Notes: generated from the letters alone by a model not told the origin. Counted from the stretch's first letter, positions 36,194 through 44,441 are shown. The stretch is DNA of 64,000 bases from Methylobacterium sp. J-077 (GCF_022829365.1 NZ_JAKSYJ010000236.1:1-64000), one strand, 5' to 3'. Program-made: numbers and translations.

Positions 36194-36678
36194 AGGGCCT
36201 CCTTTGCCAGCCGATCGATGTCGTCCCTTGCGTCGTCCTCGTACTGGCCGAGCGTCATCCCGATCCGGTGCTTCAGCAGGATCCCCGGCAGGCTCACCAT
36301 TGGCAGATCCATGAAGGGCGCGACGGTCTCATCGATGTCGGCGTCCAAGTCATCCGCCGGCCGCCGCGCGACGAGGTAGGCGACCCATTCAGGCGTTGCC
36401 ACCAACTTCCGATCTGCCTCCTTCAGAGCTTCGAGATTGAAGACCCGCGGATCAGGGTGGGGATGCGCTTGCTCGGCGACGCTGTAGAGCCGGGTCGCCT
36501 CGGCCCAGAGCCGGTCAAACTCGACAAGCTTAGGCAGTAGCGTCGGCACGAGGGCGAGGAACTGGGCCTCGTGATCCCGCAATTTTACGAGGGCAGAAGG
36601 AAGGGCCATGACGGCCCCACCTGTGATCGGAGCGGCGAGGATGGCACCGAGCGCGGCGCGGCGGGTGGAGGCGGTCAT
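36184..36678 (-). CDS. hypothetical protein with Tat-type export signal
   Basis: This 164-residue protein begins MTASTRRAALGAILAAPITGG, an Arg-Arg motif plus hydrophobic core like a twin-arginine signal. The mature part is helical and acidic, with no recognised domain. The ATG at 36678 overlaps the stop of the upstream gene (ATGA), which fixes the start; an ATG at 36696 is inside that gene. It resembles its upstream neighbour in signal and in the YTDWLAVEYGEALIELDAI / EFDRLWAEATRLYS style of helix, so they may be distant paralogues. Confidence 0.65.
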   Translation of the reverse strand: MTASTRRAALGAILAAPITGGAVMALPSALVKLRDHEAQFLALVPTLLPKLVEFDRLWAEATRLYSVAEQAHPHPDPRVFNLEALKEADRKLVATPEWVAYLVARRPADDLDADIDETVAPFMDLPMVSLPGILLKHRIGMTLGQYEDDARDDIDRLAKEALCA

Positions 36679-37061
36679 CGGCCACTCTCCTGCCAATCGG
36701 CGCCGACAGCCGCCAAGACGATGGCCGCGCGGGTGGACGGTGCAGCGACGGGGGGACGCTCAAACCGCCTACCCCCACCACTTGAAGGATTGAGGGTACC
36801 GTTGTCCTGACACCACTCACGACGGAACCGTTCGACGGCAAGGGCGATCCTTACCGGCTTGTCTGCGGCTCCAATGGCGTCCAGCTCAATCAGCGCTTCG
36901 CCATACTCGACGGCGAGCCAATCAGTGTAGGCCTTTAGCAAAGCGGGCGTCACTGGAAGGGCTACCGCGGACGGAGCCCCGATCAGGGTCACGCCGCCGC
37001 CGATGAGCGGAAGCATGGTGAGGCCGCGGAGGAAGCCGCGGCGGTTGCCGGGGCCGCTCAT
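36675..37061 (-). CDS. hypothetical protein with Tat-type export signal
   Basis: This 128-residue protein begins MSGPGNRRGFLRGLTMLPLIGGG, a good twin-arginine signal (NRRGFLRG) with an Ala-rich cleavage region near residue 35. The mature part has a short helical domain (YTDWLAVEYGEALIELDAI) and a Pro/Gly-rich tail. Start and stop overlap the neighbours by four bases on each side. The function is unknown. A Tat-exported pair inside a prophage-like cargo region is unusual. Confidence 0.65.
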   Translation of the reverse strand: MSGPGNRRGFLRGLTMLPLIGGGVTLIGAPSAVALPVTPALLKAYTDWLAVEYGEALIELDAIGAADKPVRIALAVERFRREWCQDNGTLNPSSGGGRRFERPPVAAPSTRAAIVLAAVGADWQESGR

Positions 37062-37459
37062 AAGCAGCCTCCATAGCCCGGGAAGCCCTGCTCGCCGAGC
37101 GCGTGGAAATCGGCGATGCCGTTGTCGTCGGTGTTGGCCTCGGCGTCGTGGCCGTCTTCAGCGTCATCGTAGCCGGAAGATCTGAAACCTCGGCCAGACC
37201 TCTCCAGTGCAGTGGCTTCGCAGTCGGCGTCGCCATCCCAGCCGTCGAGGAGATCGATCAGCCCCTCGACCAGGTTCTCGACCTCGGTGCGGGACAGGGC
37301 GCGGATGCCGTGGGTGAACTGCCCCGCAAAACCTGAGTGGGACACAGGTTCAGCCGCTCGCATCGCGCGGATGGCCTGTGTGACCGGTCCTACCTGTGCT
37401 GAAGGCAAGCGCGGGCGTTCACCGCCACGGAAGGGCGGTGTAGAGTGGTGGATAGCCAT
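37058..37459 (-). CDS. hypothetical acidic protein, first gene of exported-protein operon
   Basis: This is a 133-residue protein. The ATG at 37459 lies eight bases after AGGAG, a better start than the GTG at 37468. The N-terminal half is basic/neutral. A helix RTEVENLVEGLIDLLDGWDGD leads to a strongly acidic tail with Asp/Glu/Asn repeats. It overlaps the next gene by four bases. Similar EGLIDLLD…DGD acidic proteins occur as unknowns in Rhizobiales phages. No function is known. Confidence 0.6.
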   Translation of the reverse strand: MAIHHSTPPFRGGERPRLPSAQVGPVTQAIRAMRAAEPVSHSGFAGQFTHGIRALSRTEVENLVEGLIDLLDGWDGDADCEATALERSGRGFRSSGYDDAEDGHDAEANTDDNGIADFHALGEQGFPGYGGCL

Positions 37460-37534
37460 GAACAGCACTCCTGGTGCGGTTGGTGGTCAGGGCCGGATGG
37501 AAGATTGAGCCCTTCCGTTCGGCCCGTGTTTGTT

Positions 37535-37573
37535 GTAAACGGGAAAATATGTGGATGTCAATTCCCGTAAACG
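37535..37573. promoter_or_regulatory. possible operator over the start of the ribbon-helix-helix gene
   Basis: ACGGGAA (37539-37545) and TTCCCGT (37562-37568) form an inverted repeat around the start codon, and GTAAACG occurs twice in direct order (37535-37541, 37567-37573). Position over the start of a DNA-binding-protein gene suggests autoregulation. Confidence 0.35.
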
Positions 37574-37758
37574 CGAAACGGCGTGGCCGACCTCCGGGGC
37601 AGACAGTCCCGGTGCAGGTTCAGCTTCGCCTCACGGCTGAGCAGGCCGCTGCTCTCGATGCGCTTCGATCCGAGGATGGATCGGACGGACAACATCGATC
37701 TGAGGCCATCCGCCAGATCCTCACCGAGCACCTGAAGGCGAAGGGCTACCTGACATGA
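37549..37758 (+). CDS. small ribbon-helix-helix-like DNA-binding protein
   Basis: This 69-residue protein has a basic N-terminal arm (NAKRRGRPPGQ, AT-hook-like RGRPP), a strand VPVQVQLRLT, and two helices (AEQAAALDALRSE, HRSEAIRQILTEHLKAKG). This is the order of a ribbon-helix-helix (Arc/CopG-like) fold. The start is ATG 37549 or 37555. Divergent from the exported-protein operon, it may control both. Its stop overlaps the next start (ATGA-type). Confidence 0.65.
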   Translation: MWMSIPVNAKRRGRPPGQTVPVQVQLRLTAEQAAALDALRSEDGSDGQHRSEAIRQILTEHLKAKGYLT

Positions 37759-37922
37759 GGCCGGAACCACTGGCCGTGGGACTGGGCGTCATGGTCTTCG
37801 CGGTGGCTGCGGTCAGGCTCCTCCACGGCGCGGGCTACCACTACGCCGGAGTCATGATCCTGCTGACCGGGCTGCTTGTCGGCGGCCTCATCACGGTGTT
37901 GGGTAGGGCAAGGGCGAACTGA
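37755..37922 (+). CDS. small two-helix membrane protein, 55 residues
   Basis: ATG at 37755 overlaps the stop of the preceding gene and the frame closes at TGA 37920-37922. Two hydrophobic segments (LAVGLGVMVFAVAAVRLL and AGVMILLTGLLVGGLITVL) are joined by a short GAGYHY loop. It could be holin-like, but it is not near any endolysin, so that is only a possibility. Confidence 0.55.
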   Translation: MRPEPLAVGLGVMVFAVAAVRLLHGAGYHYAGVMILLTGLLVGGLITVLGRARAN

Positions 37923-37933
37923 AGGGGCCGACG

Positions 37934-38197
37934 GTGGAGGACGAGGACCGCGAGTTCGAGCACTCTCCGTTGTCTGGTTCGTTCACCCGCGAGGGTGAGA
38001 CCGTCGACGTGGAGATCTATCGGACCGCGGGGACGCAGGATCCCTGGGAGCTGGCTGTCATTCACATGTCGAGCGGCAGCACCGAATGGCAGGAGCGCTT
38101 TGCAACCGAGCAGGACGCCTACCGTGCGTTCGCCGAGGCCGTGGAGCGGGACGGCATCGCATCTTTCGGTGCCGTGCCCATCAGCACGCGGCACTGA
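37934..38197 (+). CDS. hypothetical protein, 87 residues
   Basis: A GTG start at 37934 follows the previous stop by eleven bases. The composition is balanced. The middle part GETVDVEIYRTAG, WELAVIHMSSGSTEW, and FATEQDAYRAFAEAVERDG reads like a small alpha/beta domain of the kind found beside regulators in Alphaproteobacteria. No function is known. Confidence 0.6.
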   Translation: MEDEDREFEHSPLSGSFTREGETVDVEIYRTAGTQDPWELAVIHMSSGSTEWQERFATEQDAYRAFAEAVERDGIASFGAVPISTRH

Positions 38198-38312
38198 CCC
38201 CATCCGCGGCCTCGTGGAGGAAGCGCTGAAGGCGAAGCGGTCCTGACTTATTCCGGGGATAAAAGCGGATCGCTGGAACGGCTGCGAACGCTTCCAGCTT
38301 CCCTGTCACTCT

Positions 38313-38324
38313 TGTCACGTGACA
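38313..38324. promoter_or_regulatory. GTCACGTGAC palindrome upstream of the Fic cassette
   Basis: TGTCACGTGACA is a perfect 12-bp palindrome with a further GTCAC just upstream (38305-38309). The same GTCAC units make up the cluster at 48408-48517. It lies 77 bases before the antitoxin start. Confidence 0.4.
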
Positions 38325-38400
38325 CCTGACGGCCGCCGACGCATAATCCGCAAGCCAATACCGTGAACCACCATCACGCTTTTGCGCCAGGGACCCCGCA

Positions 38401-38592
38401 ATGACCGAGCTTCGCACTGATGAGAAGTTGCTGGCCGCAATCCAGCAGTCGGCGACCCTGTCTCTGCCCCCCGATCAGATTGAGCGGCAGCGCCTATCTT
38501 TCGTGATGGGGGCCATGCCTATGGACAGCGAAATGACTCGCGAGGACATCCGCGAGGTCCTAAAAAGGCAGAGAGGCGAGCCCCAGCGGTAA
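38401..38592 (+). CDS. putative Fic antitoxin-like small protein
   Basis: This 63-residue helical protein is encoded 15 bases before a Fic gene. The central helix RQRLSFVMGAMPMDSEMTRED matches the place where class I Fic antitoxins carry the inhibitory S/T-x3-E-G/N motif. Here the sequence is S-F-V-M-G-A, so the inhibitory Glu is not in the canonical position. Pairing with the Fic gene supports an antitoxin role. It has not been recognised by family beyond that. Confidence 0.55.
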   Translation: MTELRTDEKLLAAIQQSATLSLPPDQIERQRLSFVMGAMPMDSEMTREDIREVLKRQRGEPQR

Positions 38593-38607
38593 CAACGTTT
38601 CGCCGCC

Positions 38608-39297
38608 GTGATTATTCATGAACTTGCCGGTAGAAGGGAAGACCACCCCGTCTACCGGACGCTAGAAGCAGAGAACGGGAGTCGTCAGTATGACTTTCTT
38701 CGTTCAATTGTTGCGGCATCATTAAATATTGAGCGTCCGTTTTTCTCGCAGCATATCATCAAGGCGCTAAATTTTCACGCGATAGCCTGCTTGCACTATG
38801 ACGCCGGCGTATATCGGCCGTGGCTTGTGGAGGTGGGTCAGCACAAGCCTCCCGAGCATTTTCGCGTTCCGGCTTTGATGGACGACTTCGTTAATGAAGT
38901 AAATCGAGCGTGGGACAAAAGTGATCCAGTTGTGCTCGCTACGCATGTTTTGTGGCGCTTAAATAATATACATCCATTTATCAACGGCAACGGACGAACA
39001 GCTCGTGCGGCTTGCTACTTCGTGTTGTGCCTTAGGGCTGGTGGCTGGCTTCCCGGAGACCCAATTCTCCCTGAATTGATCCGCCGTGAGCGGGATGAAT
39101 ACTGTGCCGCGCTTCAGATTGCGCACGATACGCATGCGCTGACAGGGAATGCCGACCTTGCACCTCTCCATTCTATTGTGGCGAAGCTTGTGACCGAGCA
39201 ATTGGGGTCGGCCGCATCCAGCACAGTCACCTCAGAGGTAGCGGTCAATCCGGCAGCATCTTCAAGCGCGGTAACGGCTATCTCGCCATCGCACTAG
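38608..39297 (+). CDS. Fic/Doc-family protein
   Basis: This 229-residue Fic-domain protein would transfer AMP or a related group to a target protein. The Fic motif HPFINGNGRTAR is clear (about residues 128-139). The usual acidic Mg-binding residue (HPF-x-D/E-GNGR) is Asn here. Asn occurs in some Fic groups and may change activity. The upstream helix (VLATHVLWRLNNIHPF) and flap region fit the fold. The C-terminus ends in a Ser/Ala/Val-rich tail. A GTG start at 38608 is used. With the preceding gene it forms a toxin-antitoxin-like cassette in the cargo of the element. Confidence 0.8.
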   Translation: MIIHELAGRREDHPVYRTLEAENGSRQYDFLRSIVAASLNIERPFFSQHIIKALNFHAIACLHYDAGVYRPWLVEVGQHKPPEHFRVPALMDDFVNEVNRAWDKSDPVVLATHVLWRLNNIHPFINGNGRTARAACYFVLCLRAGGWLPGDPILPELIRRERDEYCAALQIAHDTHALTGNADLAPLHSIVAKLVTEQLGSAASSTVTSEVAVNPAASSSAVTAISPSH

Positions 39298-39542
39298 ACC
39301 ATCTCTTCCCGCTCGATACCCACGGTCTGGCAGGTATCCTCCCGCCATGAGCTACGCCCTCGCCGCCGTGATCCTCGCAACCAACTTCTAAGCTGTCACC
39401 GACTCCATGCTGGGCAGCGCCCGACCGCACCTCTTCATCGCCATCCCGGCGGCTATCCTGCCGGGACGCGCTAAGCTCAAACTCACAACGCGAAACGGCC
39501 GAGGTGATGCCTCGGCCGCTGCGTCGACTATGGTAGTGAAGC

Positions 39543-40745
39543 TTACCGCAGTAACTGCAGTATGCCCTGCTGGGCGGTGTTGGCTAGCGACAGGGCTGAG
39601 ATGCCCAGCGACTGACGAGTGGACAGGGCCTGCGAATTTGCGGCTTCCGCGTTAAGGTCGGCGGCTGTAAGGTTCGAAGAGCCGGTGTCGAGGACGTTGA
39701 CTATGTTCTTCGTGAAATCCTGGCGGTTCTGAACTACTGACAGGTTAGAGCCAAACGTAGAGGCATCGGTACGCAACTGGCTCGATGCAGTCGTGAGCTT
39801 ATTCAGAGTCGTGTTGACGTCGGCGTTGAGCAGGAAGTTGCCCTGGCCAATCGTCGATGTATTATTAGATGTACTGGTTATCGACGTCAGGCCGAGACCG
39901 CTTGATGTTTCGTCAGTCGCAGTAACTTGAAGGTTCGAGTTGCCCTTCGGGTTGAAGTTGATCGTCAGGTTGTTGTTGGTGCTCTTGCCGTTGATCAGGT
40001 TCGTGCCGTTGTAGCTTGAGTCGCCTGCCAGCTGATCGATCTGGGTCAGCAAGCTGTTGTATTGCGAAGCCAGCGTGGCCCGGGCCGACACGCCCGACAC
40101 GCTCAGATCCGAGCTCTGACTCGCCATTGTGGTCAGCGCGCTCGTTCCGTAGCTGGGACCGGAATTTGCCGTGCCGGCCGTAAAACCGAGCGCCGTCTGG
40201 CTGGCTGTGTCCTTGAACTCCAGATCCGAGGACGCGTTCATCACGATCTTAGTGCCGTCGGTGCTTTTCGTGAAGCTACCAGCGCCAACAGCCGTGTTGA
40301 GCTTGGTGAGGGTCTGATCGATTGTGTCGCCAGTCGCTAGTGAAACGGTGGTGGCGGAGCCATTGATATAAAGGTTCAGGGTGGCGGCTCCAGTTGGGGC
40401 AACATAGGTGCTTGAGGCAGTACCCGTGGTGGTGATCTGGGTAGACAGCGCTTGGTTGGCGACCGACTTGGCCTGATCGACCAGCTTCTGGATCGAGGTG
40501 ATACCCTGGTTGGCGGCCTGGATCGACTGGATCCCGTTGGAGATACCATCGAGTAGATTGCCGAGATCACCGGAGCGCTGACTGAGCGATTGGGCCGTAA
40601 AGAAGTTCACCGGGTTGTCGAGGGCCGAGGAAACTTTCAGGCCGGTGGAAAGCCGGTTCTGAGTGGTCGCGGTCAGCGCAGCCGTATCCTGCAACGACAG
40701 CAGGTTCTGACGGGTAGCCGCGGTAAGCGTGACACTGGAAGACAT
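39543..40745 (-). CDS. flagellin inside the prophage-like element
   Basis: This complete 400-residue flagellin has the D0/D1 ends that polymerise into the filament: TQNRLSTGLKVSSALDNPVN near the N-terminus, SNGIQSIQAANQGITSIQKL, and the C-terminal DINxxLNKL-like and NLTAADLNAEAANSQALSTRQSLGIS-like helices, ending LLR. The centre is Thr/Ser/Asn-rich, as in exposed D2/D3 domains. No flaF, flbT, fliS or hook gene is near. A GC-poorer, Thr/Asn-rich composition suggests separate origin. It lies downstream of the tape-measure gene on the same strand, where tail-fibre or host-range genes often sit. Whether it is expressed is unknown. Confidence 0.9.
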   Translation of the reverse strand: MSSSVTLTAATRQNLLSLQDTAALTATTQNRLSTGLKVSSALDNPVNFFTAQSLSQRSGDLGNLLDGISNGIQSIQAANQGITSIQKLVDQAKSVANQALSTQITTTGTASSTYVAPTGAATLNLYINGSATTVSLATGDTIDQTLTKLNTAVGAGSFTKSTDGTKIVMNASSDLEFKDTASQTALGFTAGTANSGPSYGTSALTTMASQSSDLSVSGVSARATLASQYNSLLTQIDQLAGDSSYNGTNLINGKSTNNNLTINFNPKGNSNLQVTATDETSSGLGLTSITSTSNNTSTIGQGNFLLNADVNTTLNKLTTASSQLRTDASTFGSNLSVVQNRQDFTKNIVNVLDTGSSNLTAADLNAEAANSQALSTRQSLGISALSLANTAQQGILQLLR

Positions 40746-41093
40746 TGGTTACGCATCCATCATTGAGCGTGCACCGCTTTTTTGCACGACAAGATGAACA
40801 AAATATTATTGCGCTCGTGAGCAGAGAAATCATTCGCTCCTTGAGACAGCAATATCGATCTCGGCTCTACGCACCCGTCATTTGATCGCTACCAGAGTGA
40901 CGGGGCTGCGGGCCTACTACGCTTTCGCCATCTGCCGCCCGTGGTTCTGCACGATGCCGCGGAACGGGACGCCCTCACGCCTGCCCGCTGTTGGCCGCCA
41001 TCGCGTAGGCCCGGCCCTGGTACAGGGATGCAAACCGAGTGAGCCGGGATCGTTAAGGGTAAGGGTGCAAGCCCCTGACAGGGGGACGTGGCC
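40746..41093. other. non-coding region upstream of the flagellin gene
   Basis: This region holds the flagellin leader. A small inverted repeat CGTGC…GCACG lies about 45 bases upstream of the flagellin start. No sigma-54 or sigma-28 type flagellar promoter could be recognised. No gene is supported. Confidence 0.4.
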
Positions 41094-41312
41094 ATGTTCA
41101 AGATCCGCAGCTTCGTTCTGGATGGCGTCGCGCTGCTCGGCATTGCGGCCGGTGTCGTCGCAGGTGTGGGCGGCTATGGCTACGTACACAGCTTGCCAGG
41201 ACGGCTGGAGCATATGGTTTCGGCCATCGAGAAGCTCGACGTTGAATTCACCGGTTCCATCGCTCAGCCGCCCCAAAAATCGCCCCCTCTCAAACCGCCA
41301 TCCCGCTCTTAA
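41094..41312 (+). CDS. small single-span membrane protein, 72 residues
   Basis: The ATG at 41094 lies eight bases after AGGGGGA. One membrane helix (about residues 9-33, LDGVALLGIAAGVVAGVGGYGYV) is followed by a soluble tail ending in a Pro-rich segment (PPQKSPPLKPPSRS). It is alone on the + strand between flagellin and tape-measure genes. A holin or spanin role is possible from size and place, but nothing in the sequence proves it. Confidence 0.5.
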   Translation: MFKIRSFVLDGVALLGIAAGVVAGVGGYGYVHSLPGRLEHMVSAIEKLDVEFTGSIAQPPQKSPPLKPPSRS

Positions 41313-41325
41313 ACAGGGCGACAGC

Positions 41326-43539
41326 TCACGCCTGCCCGTAGTTCGCACCCATCGCGAACGACCGCTTCTTGAACGACTCCTGCAGGTCCGAGGCGATGCC
41401 GTGCCCGTCCGTGGCATGGGTGTTGACCGTGATGCCGCCGTTGAAGGTGGTCGCCGACGAGTTGTCGACTGCCGAACGGTTGTCGTTAGAGACGCGGGAG
41501 GCCTGAGCAGCCTGGGCGGCGTGAACCTGCACCACGGCCGCCGCAGCGGCGGGAATGCCGTTCCAGGCTGACGGGGCCGTTGCTGCTGCGGGCACCTGGC
41601 GCCGCTCATCCTTCGGGTCGGCGAGGATGTCCGGTCGGCGCGCAGTTGAAGCGCCGGGCCGCAAGTCCTTGGCAGCCGCCTGGATGGTAACGATGTCCTT
41701 ATCCCGCTGGGTCGGCAGCGGCATCGTGGACGCCTTCGGGTCGACCTTCTGCATCAGGGCAACCGCCGTGGCGTTTTTGGCGCCGACGAGGGAAGCCCAT
41801 TCCTGTCGGAGACCGGCGGCATTAGCGCCGCGCTGGCGGGCGAGGTTGGCCCCGATCCGGTCCTGCGTCTTCTCGTCGAACAGGTCGGTGCCCTTGAGCC
41901 CGAGCTTGCGCATCTGATCCCGAAGGGTGTCGCCGACGATCTGGTAGCGACCGAGCGCCGATGAATTCGGGTTCCCCGGCTGCCGGCGCATGGAGTTGCC
42001 GAGCGCCAGGATCTCGTCGAGCGTCTTGCCGGTGAGGCTCTGTTCCTTGCCTCCGGGCAGGTAGCGCCCGTAGCCGAGCGACGTGTTGTACCCACCGCCG
42101 GGTTGGCTCGCAGTGCCCTCTGACCGGGCGATATGATCCAACACGTCCTTATAGGCTCCTGGGTTGGCCGCAACGCCACCGGACTGGTCGCCCCGGGCGG
42201 CACGATGCGCTCGTGTGCGGATACCAGCTGCGCCGTCAGCCGCCTCGGCCTCACCGCCACCGAAGATACGCTTCACCCGGTTCCAGCCCCGGCTGATGGC
42301 GCCACGGACGCGATCACGCTGACCGATCCGCTCGTCATCGAATTTCTTGGTCTCCGGATCGGTCTTCTTGGCCTCGGCGTACTCCTCCGCCGTCTGGAAC
42401 CCATGCCCCATCGCTGCCGCCCCGATGGCGACAGGCAAGCCGACCCGGAGCATGGCTGCCAAGAGGGAGGAATCGCCCAGCACCAGAGCCTTCCGGATCA
42501 GGGCGATGGCCGCCAGCACCTTGCCGACCTTCTCCAGGGCCCACAGACCGAACAGGCCCTCCACGACGTGGGTCCAGCCACCGACGGCCGCCACCGCGGC
42601 GGCGCAGCCGTCAATGAATGCTTTGATGCCTTGCTTGATCGGCTCCCAGTCCAGCGACTTCAGCCAAGTGACGAATTCCTTGATGCCGCCCACGATGTTG
42701 GTTTGCAGCCAATCCTTGTTGGCGACGACCAAGTCCTGAAAATACCTCAGCAGGTCGACGATCGCCGGCGTGACGGCGGTCGACACCTTGCGCCCGAAAT
42801 CCTCGAACACCTGGTTGAGGTCGCGCCACGCCTCCGTGCGTTGGCGGGCGGCGTCGGTGTCCGCCTTGCTGGCGATGCCGAGCCGCTTGGACTTCGCAAC
42901 CATAGCGTCGTAGGCGTCGCCGCCCTGGACGAGCTGGGCGACGAGGTCGGGATCGAGCCCGAGCTGCTGGCCCATGTAGTTTGCGGTCGCTGCGCCCTGC
43001 GTGTCGTGGATGACCTTCAGATTGTCGGCTAGATCGTGGAAGGTGTCCGACATCTTCCGGTTGAGGTTGATCTGCTTCCCGCCTGCTGCCTGCACACGGT
43101 AGAGGAACGGCAGGATCCCGGTATTGCCGGTGGTCTTCAGTTCTTGGATGCTGTCGGAAAAGCGCTGGAACGAGCCGGCAGCCCCATCATAGGAACCGCC
43201 GGCCCGCTGCACCGCGGAGGCAACGGCAGCAATATCGGATGGGGCTTGCCCGAGACGCTGCGCGAGCCTGCCTAGGGCGCTGTCCGCCTGCGTGATGTCG
43301 GCAACGAAGTCCTTGATGGCACGCCCGGCCGTGAAGATGGCGAGGAGCTTCAAGGTATTGCGAGCCAACCGCTCAAGCGACTCGGACGCCTTATCCATCG
43401 CCTTCTCGACGCCGGCACCTTCCTTCTGCGCCGCCTCCCGCGTTTTGCGCATCGACGCGTTGACCTGCGCCGAGCCCTTGTTGAAGGCGCTCGGATCGAG
43501 GCCGATGGTAATGGCAAGCGCGTCGGCGAAAGTTGCCAT
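41326..43539 (-). CDS. phage tail tape-measure protein with lysozyme-like domain
   Basis: This 737-residue protein starts like lambda-type tape measures (MATFADALAITIGLDPSAFNKG, then a coiled coil). A hydrophobic stretch lies near residues 320-370. A lytic domain sits at about 450-620 (HIARSEGTASQ, YNTSLGYGRYLPG, SALGRYQIVGDTLR), typical of phage muramidases that open the cell wall during DNA entry. The AAGGAC ribosome site and start lie five bases after the gp10-like gene. It sets tail length and marks the element as tailed-phage-derived. The next genes downstream are not the usual tail-tip genes but flagellin. Confidence 0.85.
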   Translation of the reverse strand: MATFADALAITIGLDPSAFNKGSAQVNASMRKTREAAQKEGAGVEKAMDKASESLERLARNTLKLLAIFTAGRAIKDFVADITQADSALGRLAQRLGQAPSDIAAVASAVQRAGGSYDGAAGSFQRFSDSIQELKTTGNTGILPFLYRVQAAGGKQINLNRKMSDTFHDLADNLKVIHDTQGAATANYMGQQLGLDPDLVAQLVQGGDAYDAMVAKSKRLGIASKADTDAARQRTEAWRDLNQVFEDFGRKVSTAVTPAIVDLLRYFQDLVVANKDWLQTNIVGGIKEFVTWLKSLDWEPIKQGIKAFIDGCAAAVAAVGGWTHVVEGLFGLWALEKVGKVLAAIALIRKALVLGDSSLLAAMLRVGLPVAIGAAAMGHGFQTAEEYAEAKKTDPETKKFDDERIGQRDRVRGAISRGWNRVKRIFGGGEAEAADGAAGIRTRAHRAARGDQSGGVAANPGAYKDVLDHIARSEGTASQPGGGYNTSLGYGRYLPGGKEQSLTGKTLDEILALGNSMRRQPGNPNSSALGRYQIVGDTLRDQMRKLGLKGTDLFDEKTQDRIGANLARQRGANAAGLRQEWASLVGAKNATAVALMQKVDPKASTMPLPTQRDKDIVTIQAAAKDLRPGASTARRPDILADPKDERRQVPAAATAPSAWNGIPAAAAAVVQVHAAQAAQASRVSNDNRSAVDNSSATTFNGGITVNTHATDGHGIASDLQESFKKRSFAMGANYGQA

Positions 43540-43544
43540 AGCTC

Positions 43545-43991
43545 TTAGTCCTTCACTTCTACTTCGACGCTGTTCAGCAGATGGCCGGAGTCGCGGAGCG
43601 GTGCGTCAAAGCCCTTACGAGCGATCGTCGAAGGCGCGTTGGCTGGCGTTGAAAATGTGATGATTGAGGCCTGCAATTGATCGGCAACGGCATGACCGAA
43701 AAGATCCAGAGACCTTTTTGCGTCGTAGTTTGTTGCTTCCAGTATCTTTGCTAGAGCCTTGGGCCAACCGGGGCCGTTGTCGGCAATTGTGTTCCGCATG
43801 AATGGCCGAGGCGGGATCTTCTGAGCCGGCGATCCGAACTCCTGGATTGCGGCCACCATGGGCGTGGAGGTCCCGTCAGGGTAAGTCGACCCTTCGAGGA
43901 AGCCGACGCGCACGGCCGAGCCAGTGCTCAGCTTCGCCGCCATGCCCTTCAGGATCGCTTCCAGCTTCTCGCCGCCCTTCACGCTCGCCAT
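43545..43991 (-). CDS. HK97 gp10-like tail-completion/minor tail protein
   Basis: This 148-residue protein has the family features VRVGFLEGSTYPDG, MVAAIQEFGSPAQKIPPRPFMRNTI and the C-terminal PLRDSGHLLNSVEVEV (R-D-S/T-G-x-L-x-x-S). These define gp10-type proteins that join head and tail in siphophages. AAGGA precedes the ATG. It is surrounded by tail-module genes on the same strand. Confidence 0.8.
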   Translation of the reverse strand: MASVKGGEKLEAILKGMAAKLSTGSAVRVGFLEGSTYPDGTSTPMVAAIQEFGSPAQKIPPRPFMRNTIADNGPGWPKALAKILEATNYDAKRSLDLFGHAVADQLQASIITFSTPANAPSTIARKGFDAPLRDSGHLLNSVEVEVKD

Positions 43992-43994
43992 GGC

Positions 43995-44222
43995 CTAATC
44001 CTTCAGTGCAGCCCGCAGCGCGGATCGCTCGAGCTCGAACAGCAGCTTCGCGTTGTCCCCGCCGGCCTTGGCCCAGGCGAGCAAGGTGAAGGTCACGAGG
44101 AAGGTAGTCGGATTGCCGTCGGCCAGGCTCGGGTTGGCGGCCAGCGCGCACTCGGCGGCGGCATGTGCCTCCACGGCCGTTTCCAGGCCAGGCACGGTCT
44201 TCAGGCTTCCGAGGTCGATCAT
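43995..44222 (-). CDS. small hypothetical phage protein, 75 residues
   Basis: An AGAAGG ribosome site precedes ATG 44222. This short acidic helical protein (MIDLGSLKTVPGLETAVE) has a hydrophobic segment (TFLVTFTLLAWAKAG). It lies just before the gp10-like gene, a place where a neck, connector or tail-chaperone protein would be expected. No family is recognised. Confidence 0.6.
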   Translation of the reverse strand: MIDLGSLKTVPGLETAVEAHAAAECALAANPSLADGNPTTFLVTFTLLAWAKAGGDNAKLLFELERSALRAALKD

Positions 44223-44441
44223 GCTGGTGCCTTCTGCTCAGCGCTCCCGGCACGGAGCATGACGCGCCGGGAGCCATGTCGGAGCGGGTCGCCAAGCCAT
44301 GAACAAGCCTGGTCCGCCTGCCGTCAGTTACTTCAAGAACGCCACTCGACAGCTTGGCGCCGCGCGGCCAGACCAGCCGCACTCGCCGCGCTCACCCGCC
44401 CAAGCCGACCCGGGAAAGGCGGATGAATACGCGGCATCTCA

